Positions 17,169 to 26,076 of a stretch of 32,143 nucleotides of DNA are shown here, one piece after another. This DNA comes from Saprospiraceae bacterium (GTDB lineage Bacteria > Bacteroidota > Bacteroidia > Chitinophagales > Saprospiraceae), in assembly GCA_020630735.1 (NCBI GenBank), contig JAHDIP010000045.1, positions 1 to 32,143 of the forward strand. The letters are read 5' to 3'. The notes under the pieces were generated by a model, which saw nothing but the letters and a program-made list of their open reading frames with translations, made no database searches and was not told the DNA's origin. How positions within the stretch are numbered: the first letter of the stretch is position 1; the number at the start of each line of letters is the position of its first letter. The position numbers and the translations under genes were made by a program.

Positions 17169-17224
17169 AAGTCAAGAATCACTTTATAGAATGTTTAAGA
17201 ATGTAAAACTACGATATTCAGTTT

Positions 17225-17273
17225 AAGGATCATGTTACCGTTTGGGAACCCGAAAACCATTTTAGCCTCTAGA
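17225..17273 (+). repeat. Copy C of a dispersed intergenic repeat
   Basis: GGATCATGTTACCGTTTGGG and AACCCGAAAACCATTTTAG match the ends of the repeat at 19403-19486, with about 15 internal bases missing. It lies in the spacer between the PPK2 and DUF58 genes. Confidence 0.55.
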
Positions 17274-17284
17274 AGATAAAAATA

Positions 17285-18217
17285 TTAAGTACTCATTTTA
17301 CTTCGTTTTACTAAATAAGATTGAAGTATTGGGCGGAAGCCTTCATTGATGTCTGCTTCAACAAAATCTATTTGATATTGTAGACATTTAATTTTGAGTT
17401 GTTCTTTGAATTTCGCCATTTGCTCTACATAATAATCTTTTACTTGATTGGATTGCAAACGCACTTGTTCATTTGTTTCCATATCAATAAAAATGTAAGG
17501 TCTATTTTCAAACTCAAAATCTATTTCTTTCGATTTATCGACTACATGAAATAAAACGACCTCGTGTTTATTATGCTTCAAATGTTGTAGCGCTGAAAAA
17601 AGCTGGTCTGTTTCTTCTGATTGTTCAAACATATCACTAAAGATAATGATCATTGAACGACGGTGAACAGACTCTGCAATTTGATGTAAAGCTTCAGCTG
17701 CTGATGTTGTTTTGTTCCGCTCAGGATTTTGGATGAGCTTATCCAAATAAGTAAGCAATAGGCGATAATGCGCAGTACTAGATTTACATTTTGTATGTGT
17801 ATTGATCTCCTTATCAAAAATACTTAATCCAAAAGCATCTCGTTGTCGTTTCAACAAGTTCATCAGTGCAGCAGCAGAAAGGGCAGAGAAACGTAATTTA
17901 TTTATGCCATCTTTTCCGTTTTTACCATCTTCAGGAAAATACATAGAAGAAGAGGCATCAATGACTATTTGGCAACGTAAATTGGTTTCTTCTTCAAACC
18001 GTTTGACAAAGAGTTTGTCTGTACGAGCGTATACTTTCCAGTCAATATTTTTGGTTGACTCACCAGGGTTATACAATCGATGTTCTGCAAATTCGACTGA
18101 AAATCCATGAAAAGGACTTTTATGTAAACCAATAATAAAGCCTTCAACTACTTGTTTGGCAAGTAAATCAAGATTTCCAAGGTTTCTAACATCAAAATTA
18201 TCAAGTAAGCTATCCAT
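17285..18217 (-). CDS. DUF58 (vWA-like) protein
   Basis: A 310-residue cytoplasmic protein. The motif NPGESTKNIDWKVYARTDKL (about 50-69) is the DUF58 signature, and the following VIDASSSMYFP (87-91 for DASSS) looks like a von Willebrand A domain MIDAS loop. The C-terminal half continues that fold with SMIIIFSDMFE. I chose the ATG at 18217 over a TTG fifteen bases upstream because MDSLLDNFDV reads as a normal start. DUF58 proteins usually sit next to a MoxR AAA+ ATPase and vWA proteins (MoxR-DUF58-vWA systems) and are thought to help mature metalloenzymes or envelope proteins. No MoxR gene is nearby here, so this copy is isolated. Confidence 0.9.
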   Translation of the reverse strand: MDSLLDNFDVRNLGNLDLLAKQVVEGFIIGLHKSPFHGFSVEFAEHRLYNPGESTKNIDWKVYARTDKLFVKRFEEETNLRCQIVIDASSSMYFPEDGKNGKDGINKLRFSALSAAALMNLLKRQRDAFGLSIFDKEINTHTKCKSSTAHYRLLLTYLDKLIQNPERNKTTSAAEALHQIAESVHRRSMIIIFSDMFEQSEETDQLFSALQHLKHNKHEVVLFHVVDKSKEIDFEFENRPYIFIDMETNEQVRLQSNQVKDYYVEQMAKFKEQLKIKCLQYQIDFVEADINEGFRPILQSYLVKRSKMST

Positions 18218-18269
18218 ATAGTATTGAATCAACGTGTGAAAATAAAAACTGTTTCAACAAAAATACTAA

Positions 18270-18303
18270 AGCCCTTATTTCGAAAGTATTCAAAATAAGG
18301 GCT
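18270..18303 (-). terminator. Hairpin terminator after trxA
   Basis: AGCCCTTATTT (18270-18280) pairs with AAATAAGGGCT (18293-18303), 11 bp with a 12-base loop. Read on the minus strand it is followed by TTTAGTATTTTTG. It lies 27 bases after the trxA stop codon. Confidence 0.75.
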
Positions 18304-18329
18304 CCAAAATATTAATTTATTTTGATATA

Positions 18330-18647
18330 TTAGAGATGTGCTTGAATTTTTTGATCCAGCACTTGCTTTGTTGTAACACCAACATGCTTATCTACTACTT
18401 CTCCATTTTTAAGAATAAGAATGGTAGGAATACTTCTAATTCCATATTTAGTAGAAATATTTGGATTATTATCAACATTTACTTTACCTATGACAGCTTT
18501 GCCGTCATATTCAGCGGATAATTCTTCAATTATAGGTGTAATCATACGGCAAGGGCCACACCATTCTGCCCAAAAATCAACGACTGCAACACCTTCTTTA
18601 TCTAGTGCTGTTTCTTGAAAGTTCGTATCTGTGAATTCAAAAGCCAT
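18330..18647 (-). CDS. trxA: Thioredoxin
   Basis: A 105-residue thioredoxin. The active site WCGPC is at 29-33 and the conserved cis-proline lies in SIPTILI (about 76). There is no signal peptide, so it is the cytoplasmic dithiol donor for enzymes such as MsrB and ribonucleotide reductase. It appears to be transcribed alone: a -7 box lies just upstream and a hairpin terminator just after it. Length and motif order are those of standard bacterial TrxA. Confidence 0.97.
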   Translation of the reverse strand: MAFEFTDTNFQETALDKEGVAVVDFWAEWCGPCRMITPIIEELSAEYDGKAVIGKVNVDNNPNISTKYGIRSIPTILILKNGEVVDKHVGVTTKQVLDQKIQAHL

Positions 18648-18711
18648 AAAAATCTAAATTTAAATTGTTTTTATTAATGAACTTGAAACATTAGAGAATC
18701 AAGATTAGTTG

Positions 18712-18719
18712 CAAAGTTA
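18712..18719 (-). promoter_or_regulatory. trxA: Candidate -7 box for trxA
   Basis: On the minus strand it reads TAACTTTG, an exact TAnnTTTG match, followed by C. A TTTG (18735-18732) lies only 12 bases upstream, closer than usual. The leader would be about 57 bases. Confidence 0.4.
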
Positions 18720-18764
18720 GGCAAATTTATTCAAACATGTCTTACTTAGGACATTAAGAAAACC

Positions 18765-19367
18765 TTAAAGTAACAACGGTTCTAGTAAACTAATTAGTTC
18801 ATCATCAGTAAAGTTTTTCTGATAATTTAAATCTATACCATCAGTATTGTTTTTTAAGTAAAAAAACGGGAGTTGATTATTCCACTTATCAAATACGTTA
18901 TTTAAGTCTCCATTTGCTGTGTTTATATCAATTTGAAATACTTTAGCTGTGATATTATGTTCTCGAATGTAAGTATTTACTAGATTTACTTTTGCTTTAG
19001 AGTCAACATTTATCAAGATTAACTCTAGTTTGTCTTCCTTATTGTGTTCTATCTTCTGAAGTTGTTGATTCAGATTTAGACATTCTGAACAGCCTATTTT
19101 CCAAAAATTATAAATTCGCAATTTAGGATCATTTTCATTCACTATTGTACTTAAATCTTCAATACTTATATTTTGTACAGATCTACCTTTGGCACTTGCC
19201 AATTTTTCTTTTTCTTTTTTTGTTAATTGCTGTGAAGGAAGAGCAGCTCCGTGTGGCATAGCAGCTTCGAATGGATCAATTTCTTTTGGCTCTTTATTCG
19301 CTGATGGATTGCATGCTACGATACCTAAAAGCAAAAAACATAGGATATAAAACTGATTAGGAGACAT
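18765..19367 (-). CDS. Thioredoxin-like lipoprotein
   Basis: A 200-residue lipoprotein with the leader MSPNQFYILCFLLLGIVACN and lipidated Cys19. After an acidic and lysine-rich linker the protein has a thioredoxin-like fold: YNFWKIGCSECLNLNQQL carries a CxxC pair (Cys93, Cys96), and ELILINVDS and LPFFYLKNN resemble the central strand and the cis-proline strand. The CSEC active site differs from WCGPC, so it may be a dedicated reductase such as a TlpA/ResA-like protein in the periplasm. The neighbouring trxA gene is in the same direction, 117 bases downstream, and probably separate. The partner is unknown. Confidence 0.8.
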   Translation of the reverse strand: MSPNQFYILCFLLLGIVACNPSANKEPKEIDPFEAAMPHGAALPSQQLTKKEKEKLASAKGRSVQNISIEDLSTIVNENDPKLRIYNFWKIGCSECLNLNQQLQKIEHNKEDKLELILINVDSKAKVNLVNTYIREHNITAKVFQIDINTANGDLNNVFDKWNNQLPFFYLKNNTDGIDLNYQKNFTDDELISLLEPLLL

Positions 19368-19402
19368 AATGGTTTTTATTTGATTAGAGTGAGTAGGTAT
19401 AG

Positions 19403-19486
19403 CTACCAGTATTCGGTTGTCGGATCATTATCGGTTACTTTTATCGTTTGGCAATCCGAAAACAATTTTGGTTTCAGTATATAATG
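19403..19486 (+). repeat. Copy A of a dispersed intergenic repeat
   Basis: It contains TACCAGTATTCGG, GGATCATTATCGGTTACTTT and GTTTGGCAATCCGAAAAC, in the same order as the copy at 31118-31229. A G-T tolerant hairpin CCGAA/TTTGG is possible around AAACAAT. It lies upstream of the DUF3810 gene. Confidence 0.65.
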
Positions 19487-19601
19487 ATGTTGGGGAAGAA
19501 AATAGACGTTTTGGGCTGTACAAAATTATTCGTCATTCAATTCTTAAGATTAAACGTTATTTTTGGCTTTCTGTTTCGTCAAGTGAAAATACAATTAAAC
19601 A

Positions 19602-20672
19602 ATGGATAAAAGATGGATTTGGATCATTTTGGGTGTATTTAGTGTAGTTCTTCGGTTTTTGTTTGCTCATTTTCCAACTTTAACTGAACAGGTTTACAGT
19701 AGGGGACTTTTTGTAGTCATCAGAAATGCAGTAGATTATACCCTTGGGTTTTCTCCTATTCCATTAGTTTATTTCTTAGCACTATTTTTAATAGGTCTCT
19801 TGATTTACAAAATTAAAAACCGAAAGAAAGGTCTTACTATAGGACAGCGGGTAAAACAATTGCTATTTTCGACAGTCGCATTTGTTGGAGCTATTGTTTT
19901 CTTTTTTCTGTTTCTATGGGGCTATAATTATAGTCGAATTCCATTGGAAGAACAAATCGGTTTCGAAATGGAGCCCATGAGTATAGAAGAAGTAAAACAA
20001 GAACTTGATCGCAATACCACATTGATAACATCGCTTCGCCAAGAGATAAAAGGAGCGTCAAGCTATGCTTTAACAGACGCTTATTATCCAACTGATTTTG
20101 AACATTATCTTCGTGAAGATGTGAAGAGAACATTTAAAGAATTGGGCTATCCAACGCCAGGTCGTATAAGAGGTCGATGGTTGAGACCCAAAGGCATTTT
20201 ACTTCGTATCAGTACATCAGGTGTATACATCCCATTTACGAGTGAATGTCATATTGATGCAGGACTTTGTCCAATCCAAGTGCCCTATATTTTAGCGCAC
20301 GAGTTTTCGCATGGCTATGGAATAACGGATGAAGGTGTGTGTAATTTTTTGGGCTACCTTTCTTGTATTCAATCTGAAAACAAGTTCATTCAGTATTCTG
20401 GTCATCTAAGCTATTGGCGACATCTAGCGATAACTTACAAAAGCTATTTTCCTGAAGAATATGCTGAGTTTAGAGCTGCCTTGCCAGAAGGTATTTTAGC
20501 AGACTTAAATTCAATCAATGAATATCAAACGCGTTATCCAGATATTATGCCAAGGTATAGAGATATGGCCTATGATGCTTTCTTGAAAACTCAAGGTATC
20601 GAAGAAGGAATTAAAAGCTACGGCCGTCTGGGGATGTTGGTAAAAGCTTGGCGAAAAAAGAAAGGTTTATAA
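19602..20672 (+). CDS. DUF3810 membrane protein with a zinc-peptidase-like HExxH motif
   Basis: A 356-residue protein. Three N-terminal membrane helices are at about 5-22, 51-69 and 88-107. The soluble C-terminal domain holds LAHEFSHGYGITDEG: His233 and His237 with Glu234 form HExxH, and Glu244 seven residues on is a possible third ligand, so a gluzincin-like site looks intact. This matches DUF3810, a Bacteroidota-specific family with unknown substrate. The domain follows the membrane part, so it would face the periplasm if the N-terminus is inside; the topology was not computed. The nitrilase gene begins 21 bases after it, so the two are probably an operon. Confidence 0.85.
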   Translation: MDKRWIWIILGVFSVVLRFLFAHFPTLTEQVYSRGLFVVIRNAVDYTLGFSPIPLVYFLALFLIGLLIYKIKNRKKGLTIGQRVKQLLFSTVAFVGAIVFFFLFLWGYNYSRIPLEEQIGFEMEPMSIEEVKQELDRNTTLITSLRQEIKGASSYALTDAYYPTDFEHYLREDVKRTFKELGYPTPGRIRGRWLRPKGILLRISTSGVYIPFTSECHIDAGLCPIQVPYILAHEFSHGYGITDEGVCNFLGYLSCIQSENKFIQYSGHLSYWRHLAITYKSYFPEEYAEFRAALPEGILADLNSINEYQTRYPDIMPRYRDMAYDAFLKTQGIEEGIKSYGRLGMLVKAWRKKKGL

Positions 20673-20693
20673 CAAAAAAATCTACATACTATT

Positions 20694-21647
20694 ATGCAAA
20701 ATAATCACTTACTAAAAGTAGCACTTGCCCAAATTGCTCCTGTTTGGCTTAATAAGTTAAAGACAATCGAAAAAATAAAAAACTATATTTCTGAAGCAGG
20801 AGATAAAGATTGCGACTTAGTCGTTTTCGGAGAAGCCTTATTACCTGGTTATCCATATTGGGTGGCATTGACAGATGGAGCTGTATTTGAATCAAAAATT
20901 CAAAAAGAAATTCATGCCCATTATATTCGAAATGCAATTCAACTAGAAGCAGGAGATTTGGATAGTATTTGTGCTTTGGCAAAAGAACACAAAATCGCAG
21001 TTTATCTAGGAACAATTGAACGAGCTACAAATCGAGGTGGACATAGTTTGTACTGTTCGTTAGTGTATATCAATAAAGATGGAGAAATAAAATCAGTGCA
21101 TCGAAAACTACAACCTACCTACGAAGAACGATTGACTTGGTCGCCTGGTGATGGCAATGGTCTACAAGTACATCCGCTCAAAGATTTTACACTAGGTGGA
21201 TTGAATTGTTGGGAAAACTGGATGCCCTTATCTCGTACTGCTTTATATGCGATGGGTGAGAATGTGCATATTGCTGTTTGGCCTGGAGCAATTAGAAATA
21301 CAATAGACATTACTCGTTTTATTGCCAAAGAATCTCGTTCTTTTGTCTTGTCTGTTTCTGGCTTAATGCGAAAAGAAGATTTTCCGAAAGATACGCCACA
21401 TGTAGATTTAATTTTAGAAAAGGCTCCAGCTATTCTATCCGATGGCGGTTCCTGTATTGCCAAACCTACGGGCGAATGGCTTATCGAACCCATCGTAAAC
21501 CAAGAAGGGCTGTTTATAGAAACACTTGATATCAACAATGTTTACGAAGAACGTCAGAATTTCGATGTTGCTGGACATTACTCTCGGCCTGATGTTACAC
21601 AATTGACAATTAATAGAGACCGACAATCTATTTTAAAAATGAAGTGA
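20694..21647 (+). CDS. Nitrilase-type carbon-nitrogen hydrolase
   Basis: A 317-residue cytoplasmic enzyme of the nitrilase superfamily. The Glu-Lys-Cys triad is complete: Glu47 in VVFGEALLPGYP, Lys138 in HRKLQPTYEERLTW and Cys172 in LGGLNCWENWMPL. The PGYP and the CWEN contexts are those of branch 1 nitrilases, which convert nitriles to acids and ammonia, rather than amidases or ureidopropionases. Length is a little shorter than many nitrilases, with no C-terminal extension. It follows the DUF3810 gene by 21 bases; no functional link is obvious. A 13-bp hairpin terminator directly follows. Confidence 0.93.
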   Translation: MQNNHLLKVALAQIAPVWLNKLKTIEKIKNYISEAGDKDCDLVVFGEALLPGYPYWVALTDGAVFESKIQKEIHAHYIRNAIQLEAGDLDSICALAKEHKIAVYLGTIERATNRGGHSLYCSLVYINKDGEIKSVHRKLQPTYEERLTWSPGDGNGLQVHPLKDFTLGGLNCWENWMPLSRTALYAMGENVHIAVWPGAIRNTIDITRFIAKESRSFVLSVSGLMRKEDFPKDTPHVDLILEKAPAILSDGGSCIAKPTGEWLIEPIVNQEGLFIETLDINNVYEERQNFDVAGHYSRPDVTQLTINRDRQSILKMK

Positions 21648-21652
21648 TTTTA

Positions 21653-21690
21653 AGCCCCCAAGTATAGAACGATACTTGGGGGCTATTTTT
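21653..21690. terminator. Terminator between convergent nitrilase and DUF4349 genes
   Basis: AGCCCCCAAGTAT (21653-21665) pairs perfectly with ATACTTGGGGGCT (21672-21684) around a six-base loop, followed by ATTTTTTAT on the plus strand. It is six bases after the nitrilase stop and nine before the end of the opposing gene, so it may serve both. Confidence 0.9.
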
Positions 21691-21692
21691 TA

Positions 21693-22568
21693 TCATCTAA
21701 AACGACGAACATATTTGATTGCGAAAAAACCTACAATCATCAAGAAAAATAAAGAAGGCCATATAGACAGTAGGCTCAGTACAATATCCAAAATATTATT
21801 CCAACCATTCCCAACGGCGGCTAAAGCTTTGGTTAAAAATCCGTTAGGCTGAGCTTTAGCGATAGGTCGTTCGATTACTTCATACATTCGTAAGTTGATG
21901 GTACTAAGTCCTACTTGTTTCGTAAGGTAACGAAGTTGACCTTCCATCGCTTCGACTTCTTCTACGATTACTCTAATACGCTCCTCCATGTCCAATATTT
22001 CAGGAATTGTATTTGCTTTTTTCATGATCGAACGGTAACGTGCAACTACATCTCTTTTTGACTGAAGTCGAGCATTGATATCGACAAACTGTTTGCTAAC
22101 ATCTGCTGCGGTAGTTGTTTTACTATCTATTTTTGCAGCAATGCCTTCAATACCTTTTATGACATCTTCAAAATGTTCAGGTTGAACCATGATACTTAAG
22201 TTATTTGCCAACTGATAATTTTGATTACTTTCCATTTCACTAGAAAAATAGGCACCATAACTATTTACGATATCTCCCAACTCAGCCCGAGCTTCTTTAT
22301 AGTTATCAACTTTTATGGTTAAGTTTCCAGTTTTTATTATTTTCTTTGATTCTTCGATAGGGGAAGGCAAATGTTGACTTGTTGTTTTGTTTTTACTAAG
22401 GGGGCTATTTTCTGCTTGTTCAAAGTTCGTATCATAAGCTGCATCTTCTCCTTTAGAAGGAGCAGATTTTTTACTGCTAATCGAACTTGTAGCTTTTTCA
22501 CGATAGTTATCATTACTACTACAAGCTACTAATAATAGGGTACAAAGAAATAATAGTACATTTTTCAT
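21693..22568 (-). CDS. DUF4349-type lipoprotein with C-terminal membrane helix
   Basis: A 291-residue lipoprotein. The leader is MKNVLLFLCTLLLVACSS with lipidated Cys16. A Ser/Lys-rich linker follows, then KIIKTGNLTIKVDNYKEA (about 77-94), which is the start of the DUF4349 domain. A coiled-coil-like helical section (about 165-225, SKRDVVARYRSIMKKANT and DMEERIRVIVEEVEAMEG) precedes a hydrophobic helix at about 264-284, with a short basic tail. The order of lipid anchor, beta-rich domain, coiled coil and membrane helix is that of this family. Function is unknown; an envelope sensing or stress role is only a guess. Confidence 0.85.
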   Translation of the reverse strand: MKNVLLFLCTLLLVACSSNDNYREKATSSISSKKSAPSKGEDAAYDTNFEQAENSPLSKNKTTSQHLPSPIEESKKIIKTGNLTIKVDNYKEARAELGDIVNSYGAYFSSEMESNQNYQLANNLSIMVQPEHFEDVIKGIEGIAAKIDSKTTTAADVSKQFVDINARLQSKRDVVARYRSIMKKANTIPEILDMEERIRVIVEEVEAMEGQLRYLTKQVGLSTINLRMYEVIERPIAKAQPNGFLTKALAAVGNGWNNILDIVLSLLSIWPSLFFLMIVGFFAIKYVRRFR

Positions 22569-22683
22569 GTTATAAGGTATTAAGATTAAAGTGGTAAAAT
22601 TTTTTCTGACACCTTTATAGATGCAGCTACTATTTTTTTGGTGTGTTTAATCAGCCCGTTTGCAAATCGTTAACAACTGACAT

Positions 22684-22718
22684 TTTGACACTTTTTTTGA
22701 CAAAATTGTTTATCTTTG
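22684..22718 (+). promoter_or_regulatory. miaB: Strong Bacteroidota promoter upstream of miaB
   Basis: TTTG (22684-22687) and TATCTTTG (22711-22718) are separated by 23 bases and followed by CGCC. This is a near-ideal TTTG / TAnnTTTG promoter, with transcription expected near 22725 and a leader of about 35 bases. Confidence 0.8.
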
Positions 22719-22759
22719 CGCCGTAGAATGGGAATTTTAAGAAAATAAGAGTTAATAAA

Positions 22760-24181
22760 ATGTATAATGACAATCCTACTTTGAATATCAATAAAGAAAT
22801 TGATGAGTCAAAACAAGGTCAAGCTTTTTTTAAAGAAGGCATAAAAGGCGATAAAAAGTTTTATATAGAAAGCTATGGCTGCCAAATGAATTTTAGTGAC
22901 AGCGAAATAGTTGCTTCTATATTAGCCGATATAGGTTATCAACCTACTCGAAATATTGAAGAAACAAATTTGATCTTTATCAACACCTGTTCGATTAGAG
23001 AAAAGGCAGAAGATAATGTACGAAAGCGACTTCGCATATTTGATAAAATGAAGCGAAAGCGCCCAGATTTATTAGTTGGTGTTTTGGGATGTATGGCCGA
23101 ACGATTGAAGGAAAAGTTTTTGGAAGAAGAAAAACTGGTCGATATGGTTGTCGGACCAGATGCTTACCGAGACATTCCCAAATTAGTAGCCAATGCTTTT
23201 GATGGCGAAAAAGGTGTAAATGTGTTTCTTTCTCGTGAAGAAACGTATGCAGATATAAGCCCTTTGCGATTAGATGGCAATGGTATTTCTGCCTTCATTT
23301 CGATCATGCGGGGTTGTGATAATATGTGTTCGTTTTGTGTAGTGCCGTATACTAGAGGACGAGAGCGTAGTCGAAACTGTTTTACGGTTATAGCTGAAGC
23401 AAGAGATTTGTTCGAACGTGGATATAAAGAAGTTACGCTTCTGGGTCAAAATGTTGACTCTTATAAATGGGAAAACCCAGAGACCAAAAAAGTTGTCAGT
23501 TTTGCCGAATTACTAGTAATGGTCGCCAATGTAAGTCCAGAACTACGTGTACGATTTTCTACTTCTCACCCTAAAGATATTACAGAAGAAGTGATGTATG
23601 CTATTCGAGATCACGAAAACATTTGTAACTATATTCACTTGCCTGTTCAATCTGGCAATAGCCGTATTTTGAAGTTAATGAATCGGACCTATGATCGAGA
23701 ATGGTACATGAAGAAAGTTGACGATATTCGTCGAATTATTCCAGATTGTGCAATTTCTTCAGACATTATTACAGGCTTTTGTACAGAAACAGAAGAAGAG
23801 CATCAAGACAGCTTGAGTATCATAAAGTATGCAAATTACAGCCTATCTTATATGTTCTTTTATTCAGAACGACCAGGCACATTGGCACAGCGTAAGTATG
23901 AAGATGATATACCTTTAGCCGTAAAAAAACGTCGATTGGCAGAAGTAATAGAGGTGCAACGTGCGGTATCTATTGCCGAGAATGAAAAAGACATTGGAAA
24001 AGTTTTTAAAGTATTAATAGAGGGGAATTCTAAACGTTCGGATGATTTTTACAAAGGTCGAAACTCTCAAAACAAGATGACCATCTTTCAGAAAAAAGGA
24101 GACTTTAAACCTGGCGATTATGTACAAGTAAAAATAACTGAATCGACGATGGCTACACTAAAAGGAGAGATCGTTTTATAA
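22760..24181 (+). CDS. miaB: tRNA 2-methylthio-N6-isopentenyladenosine synthase MiaB
   Basis: A 473-residue radical-SAM methylthiotransferase that adds a methylthio group to i6A37 of tRNAs reading UNN codons. The N-terminal cluster domain has Cys41 ([12 protein letters not shown]), Cys77 ([10 protein letters not shown]) and Cys111 (VLGCMAERL). The radical-SAM motif CxxxCxxC is Cys186, Cys190 and Cys193 in [17 protein letters not shown]-like IHLPVQSGN and SSDIITGF are present, and the TRAM domain (about 405-473) ends the protein. All six cysteines for the two iron-sulfur clusters are present. It is the first gene of a plus-strand run behind a strong promoter. Confidence 0.98.
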   Translation: MYNDNPTLNINKEIDESKQGQAFFKEGIKGDKKFYIESYGCQMNFSDSEIVASILADIGYQPTRNIEETNLIFINTCSIREKAEDNVRKRLRIFDKMKRKRPDLLVGVLGCMAERLKEKFLEEEKLVDMVVGPDAYRDIPKLVANAFDGEKGVNVFLSREETYADISPLRLDGNGISAFISIMRGCDNMCSFCVVPYTRGRERSRNCFTVIAEARDLFERGYKEVTLLGQNVDSYKWENPETKKVVSFAELLVMVANVSPELRVRFSTSHPKDITEEVMYAIRDHENICNYIHLPVQSGNSRILKLMNRTYDREWYMKKVDDIRRIIPDCAISSDIITGFCTETEEEHQDSLSIIKYANYSLSYMFFYSERPGTLAQRKYEDDIPLAVKKRRLAEVIEVQRAVSIAENEKDIGKVFKVLIEGNSKRSDDFYKGRNSQNKMTIFQKKGDFKPGDYVQVKITESTMATLKGEIVL

Positions 24182-24196
24182 ATTGAGAAAACAACT

Positions 24197-25471
24197 ATGG
24201 CAAATCTTTTATCAATAAAACAGCGTTTTGGTATCATTGGCGTATCTCAAGCACTAGATCAAGCTTTGGGTACTGCTGTCCGTGTGGCTAATACCGATTT
24301 GACTGTTTTAATAACTGGAGAAAGTGGAGTAGGGAAGGAAGTCTTTTCTAAAATTATACATTCTTTAAGTTCAAGAAAACACAACAACTTTATAGCAATT
24401 AACTGTGGTGCAATCCCAGAAGGTACCATTAATTCTGAATTGTTTGGTCACGAAAAAGGTGCTTTTACAGGTGCTAATTCTGAACGAAAGGGCTACTTTG
24501 AAACAGTTGATGGTGGTACTATATTTTTAGATGAAATCGGTGAAATGCCTCTAGATACGCAAGCTTATTTGCTTCGTATTTTAGAAAGTGGCGAGTTTAT
24601 GCGTGTAGGTTCATCTAAAGTAAATAAAACGGATGTGCGGGTTGTTGCGGCAACAAATGTAGACCTCGTTGATCGAGTTAAAAAAGGGAAGTTTAGAGAG
24701 GATTTATATTATCGACTGAATACAGTACCGATAAAGGTGCCTGCCCTAAAAGAGCGAAGAGAAGATATCCCTGTTTTATTCCGAAAATTTGCAGTAGACT
24801 TCGCCGAAAAATATAGAACTTCTCCGATTAATTTGGACGAAAAAGCGAATCTACTTTTAGTCAATTATCCTTGGCCAGGGAATATTCGAGAACTCAAAAA
24901 TATGACAGAGCAGATTTCTGTGTTGTCTGAAGAACGTGAAATTACTGCTGAAATGTTGATTGATTATTTTCCAAATATCATGAAACGAAACTTGCCCGCT
25001 ATTCAGAATGGGCAAGGAGAAGATTTTGCAGAACGTGAAATCTTGTTCAAGTTTTTGATTGATATGAAAAATGACCTCAATGACTTGAAGTCGCTTGTTT
25101 TTGAATTGATCAAAAGTAATAACTTGAATATGCCTGACCTTAAAGGCTTGCGACCATTCAATATGCAACGACCACCTGAACGGTCGTTTGATTCTAGTTT
25201 TGAACCAAACATTCCCAGTTATTATCCTGAAGATTCATCAATGCCTTCCGTCGTTGTTCCGAATAACGAAGATGGACCGATTATTATTACTGATGGTAAT
25301 CAAGATACCTCCTATAATATTGTCGAAGAAAATTTATCATTAGAGGACATGGAAAGAGATATGATTTCTAAGGCCCTCAAAAAGTATAAAGGTCGCAGAA
25401 AAGAAGCAGCCAAAGAATTAGGTATTTCTGAACGTACACTTTATAGAAAAATAAATCACTATAAGATTTAA
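24197..25471 (+). CDS. Sigma-54-dependent activator without sensor domain
   Basis: A 424-residue AAA+ enhancer-binding protein. The ATPase begins near residue 12; Walker A is GESGVGKE (41-48), the sigma-54 contact loop GAFTGA is 88-93, Walker B is GGTIFLDEIGE (106-116) and the arginine-finger area is YYRLNTVPI. An unusually long Pro/Asp/Ser-rich linker (about 265-380) leads to a Fis-type helix-turn-helix (LGISERTLYRKINHYKI, to the end). No receiver, GAF or PAS domain precedes the AAA+ part, so activity must be set by abundance, by partner proteins or by the linker. It starts 15 bases after miaB, and the next gene begins three bases after its stop. Confidence 0.95.
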   Translation: MANLLSIKQRFGIIGVSQALDQALGTAVRVANTDLTVLITGESGVGKEVFSKIIHSLSSRKHNNFIAINCGAIPEGTINSELFGHEKGAFTGANSERKGYFETVDGGTIFLDEIGEMPLDTQAYLLRILESGEFMRVGSSKVNKTDVRVVAATNVDLVDRVKKGKFREDLYYRLNTVPIKVPALKERREDIPVLFRKFAVDFAEKYRTSPINLDEKANLLLVNYPWPGNIRELKNMTEQISVLSEEREITAEMLIDYFPNIMKRNLPAIQNGQGEDFAEREILFKFLIDMKNDLNDLKSLVFELIKSNNLNMPDLKGLRPFNMQRPPERSFDSSFEPNIPSYYPEDSSMPSVVVPNNEDGPIIITDGNQDTSYNIVEENLSLEDMERDMISKALKKYKGRRKEAAKELGISERTLYRKINHYKI

Positions 25472-25474
25472 TCT

Positions 25475-26011
25475 ATGTGGAGTAAAATGGTTTGGTGTTT
25501 GTCTGTAGGTATCCTATTTATTTGTTCCTGTCAATCATCCGATACTATAAATTGGCTCACTTGGGAGCAATGGAACGAGGTTGCAAAACTTAAAGACAAA
25601 AAAGGATTGATCTGGATTCATTCGCCTAACTGTGGCGATTGTATTTCAATGGAAGAAGAGACCTTTCTACATCCCAAAATCATTGAATACCTTAATCAGC
25701 ATTTTTATGCCATAAAACTGGATAAAGATGAAAAAAATACAATAAATACTAAAGGTCGAGTATTCCGTTATGTGTCGGATATACATGGTGTGACTTATCA
25801 TGAATTGGCTGCTGCATTGAGCAAATCACCCACTGAAATAACAACTCCTACCTTAGTTTTTTTAGATGAAAATTTTGAATCGATAGTTCCTATTCCACAA
25901 GAGCTTAGTCCTGAGGAATTGGATTTGCTCATGCATTTTGTAAAGGAAGACGCTTTTAAGAAAATGAATGTAGACGAATTTAAGAAAACCTTTCAATCTA
26001 CGATCAAGTAA
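25475..26011 (+). CDS. Thioredoxin-fold lipoprotein
   Basis: A 178-residue exported protein; the leader MWSKMVWCLSVGILFICSC gives lipidated Cys19. The mature part is thioredoxin-like: GLIWIHSPNCGDC (CxxC Cys53 and Cys56), KLDKDE, and TTPTLVFLDEN with the cis-proline. It resembles the DUF255/thioredoxin-7-like proteins that keep only the core fold. The CGDC site is intact, so a periplasmic thiol role is plausible. It starts three bases after the sigma-54 activator gene, an arrangement that implies co-translation with it. The partner is unknown. Confidence 0.82.
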   Translation: MWSKMVWCLSVGILFICSCQSSDTINWLTWEQWNEVAKLKDKKGLIWIHSPNCGDCISMEEETFLHPKIIEYLNQHFYAIKLDKDEKNTINTKGRVFRYVSDIHGVTYHELAAALSKSPTEITTPTLVFLDENFESIVPIPQELSPEELDLLMHFVKEDAFKKMNVDEFKKTFQSTIK

Positions 26012-26076
26012 CTTAGCTTCCTAGGCAATTTTAGATAAGGCTTAATCGTTTAAATGTAAGTAAAAAAGTAAAAAAA

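Noticed and set aside
18215-18232. TTG start five codons upstream of the DUF58 ATG
   Set aside because: The ATG at 18217 gives a normal start, and the upstream residues add nothing recognisable.
19417-19647. A 76-codon plus-strand frame just before the DUF3810 gene
   Set aside because: It begins inside repeat copy A, overlaps the DUF3810 start in another frame, and has no recognisable protein features.
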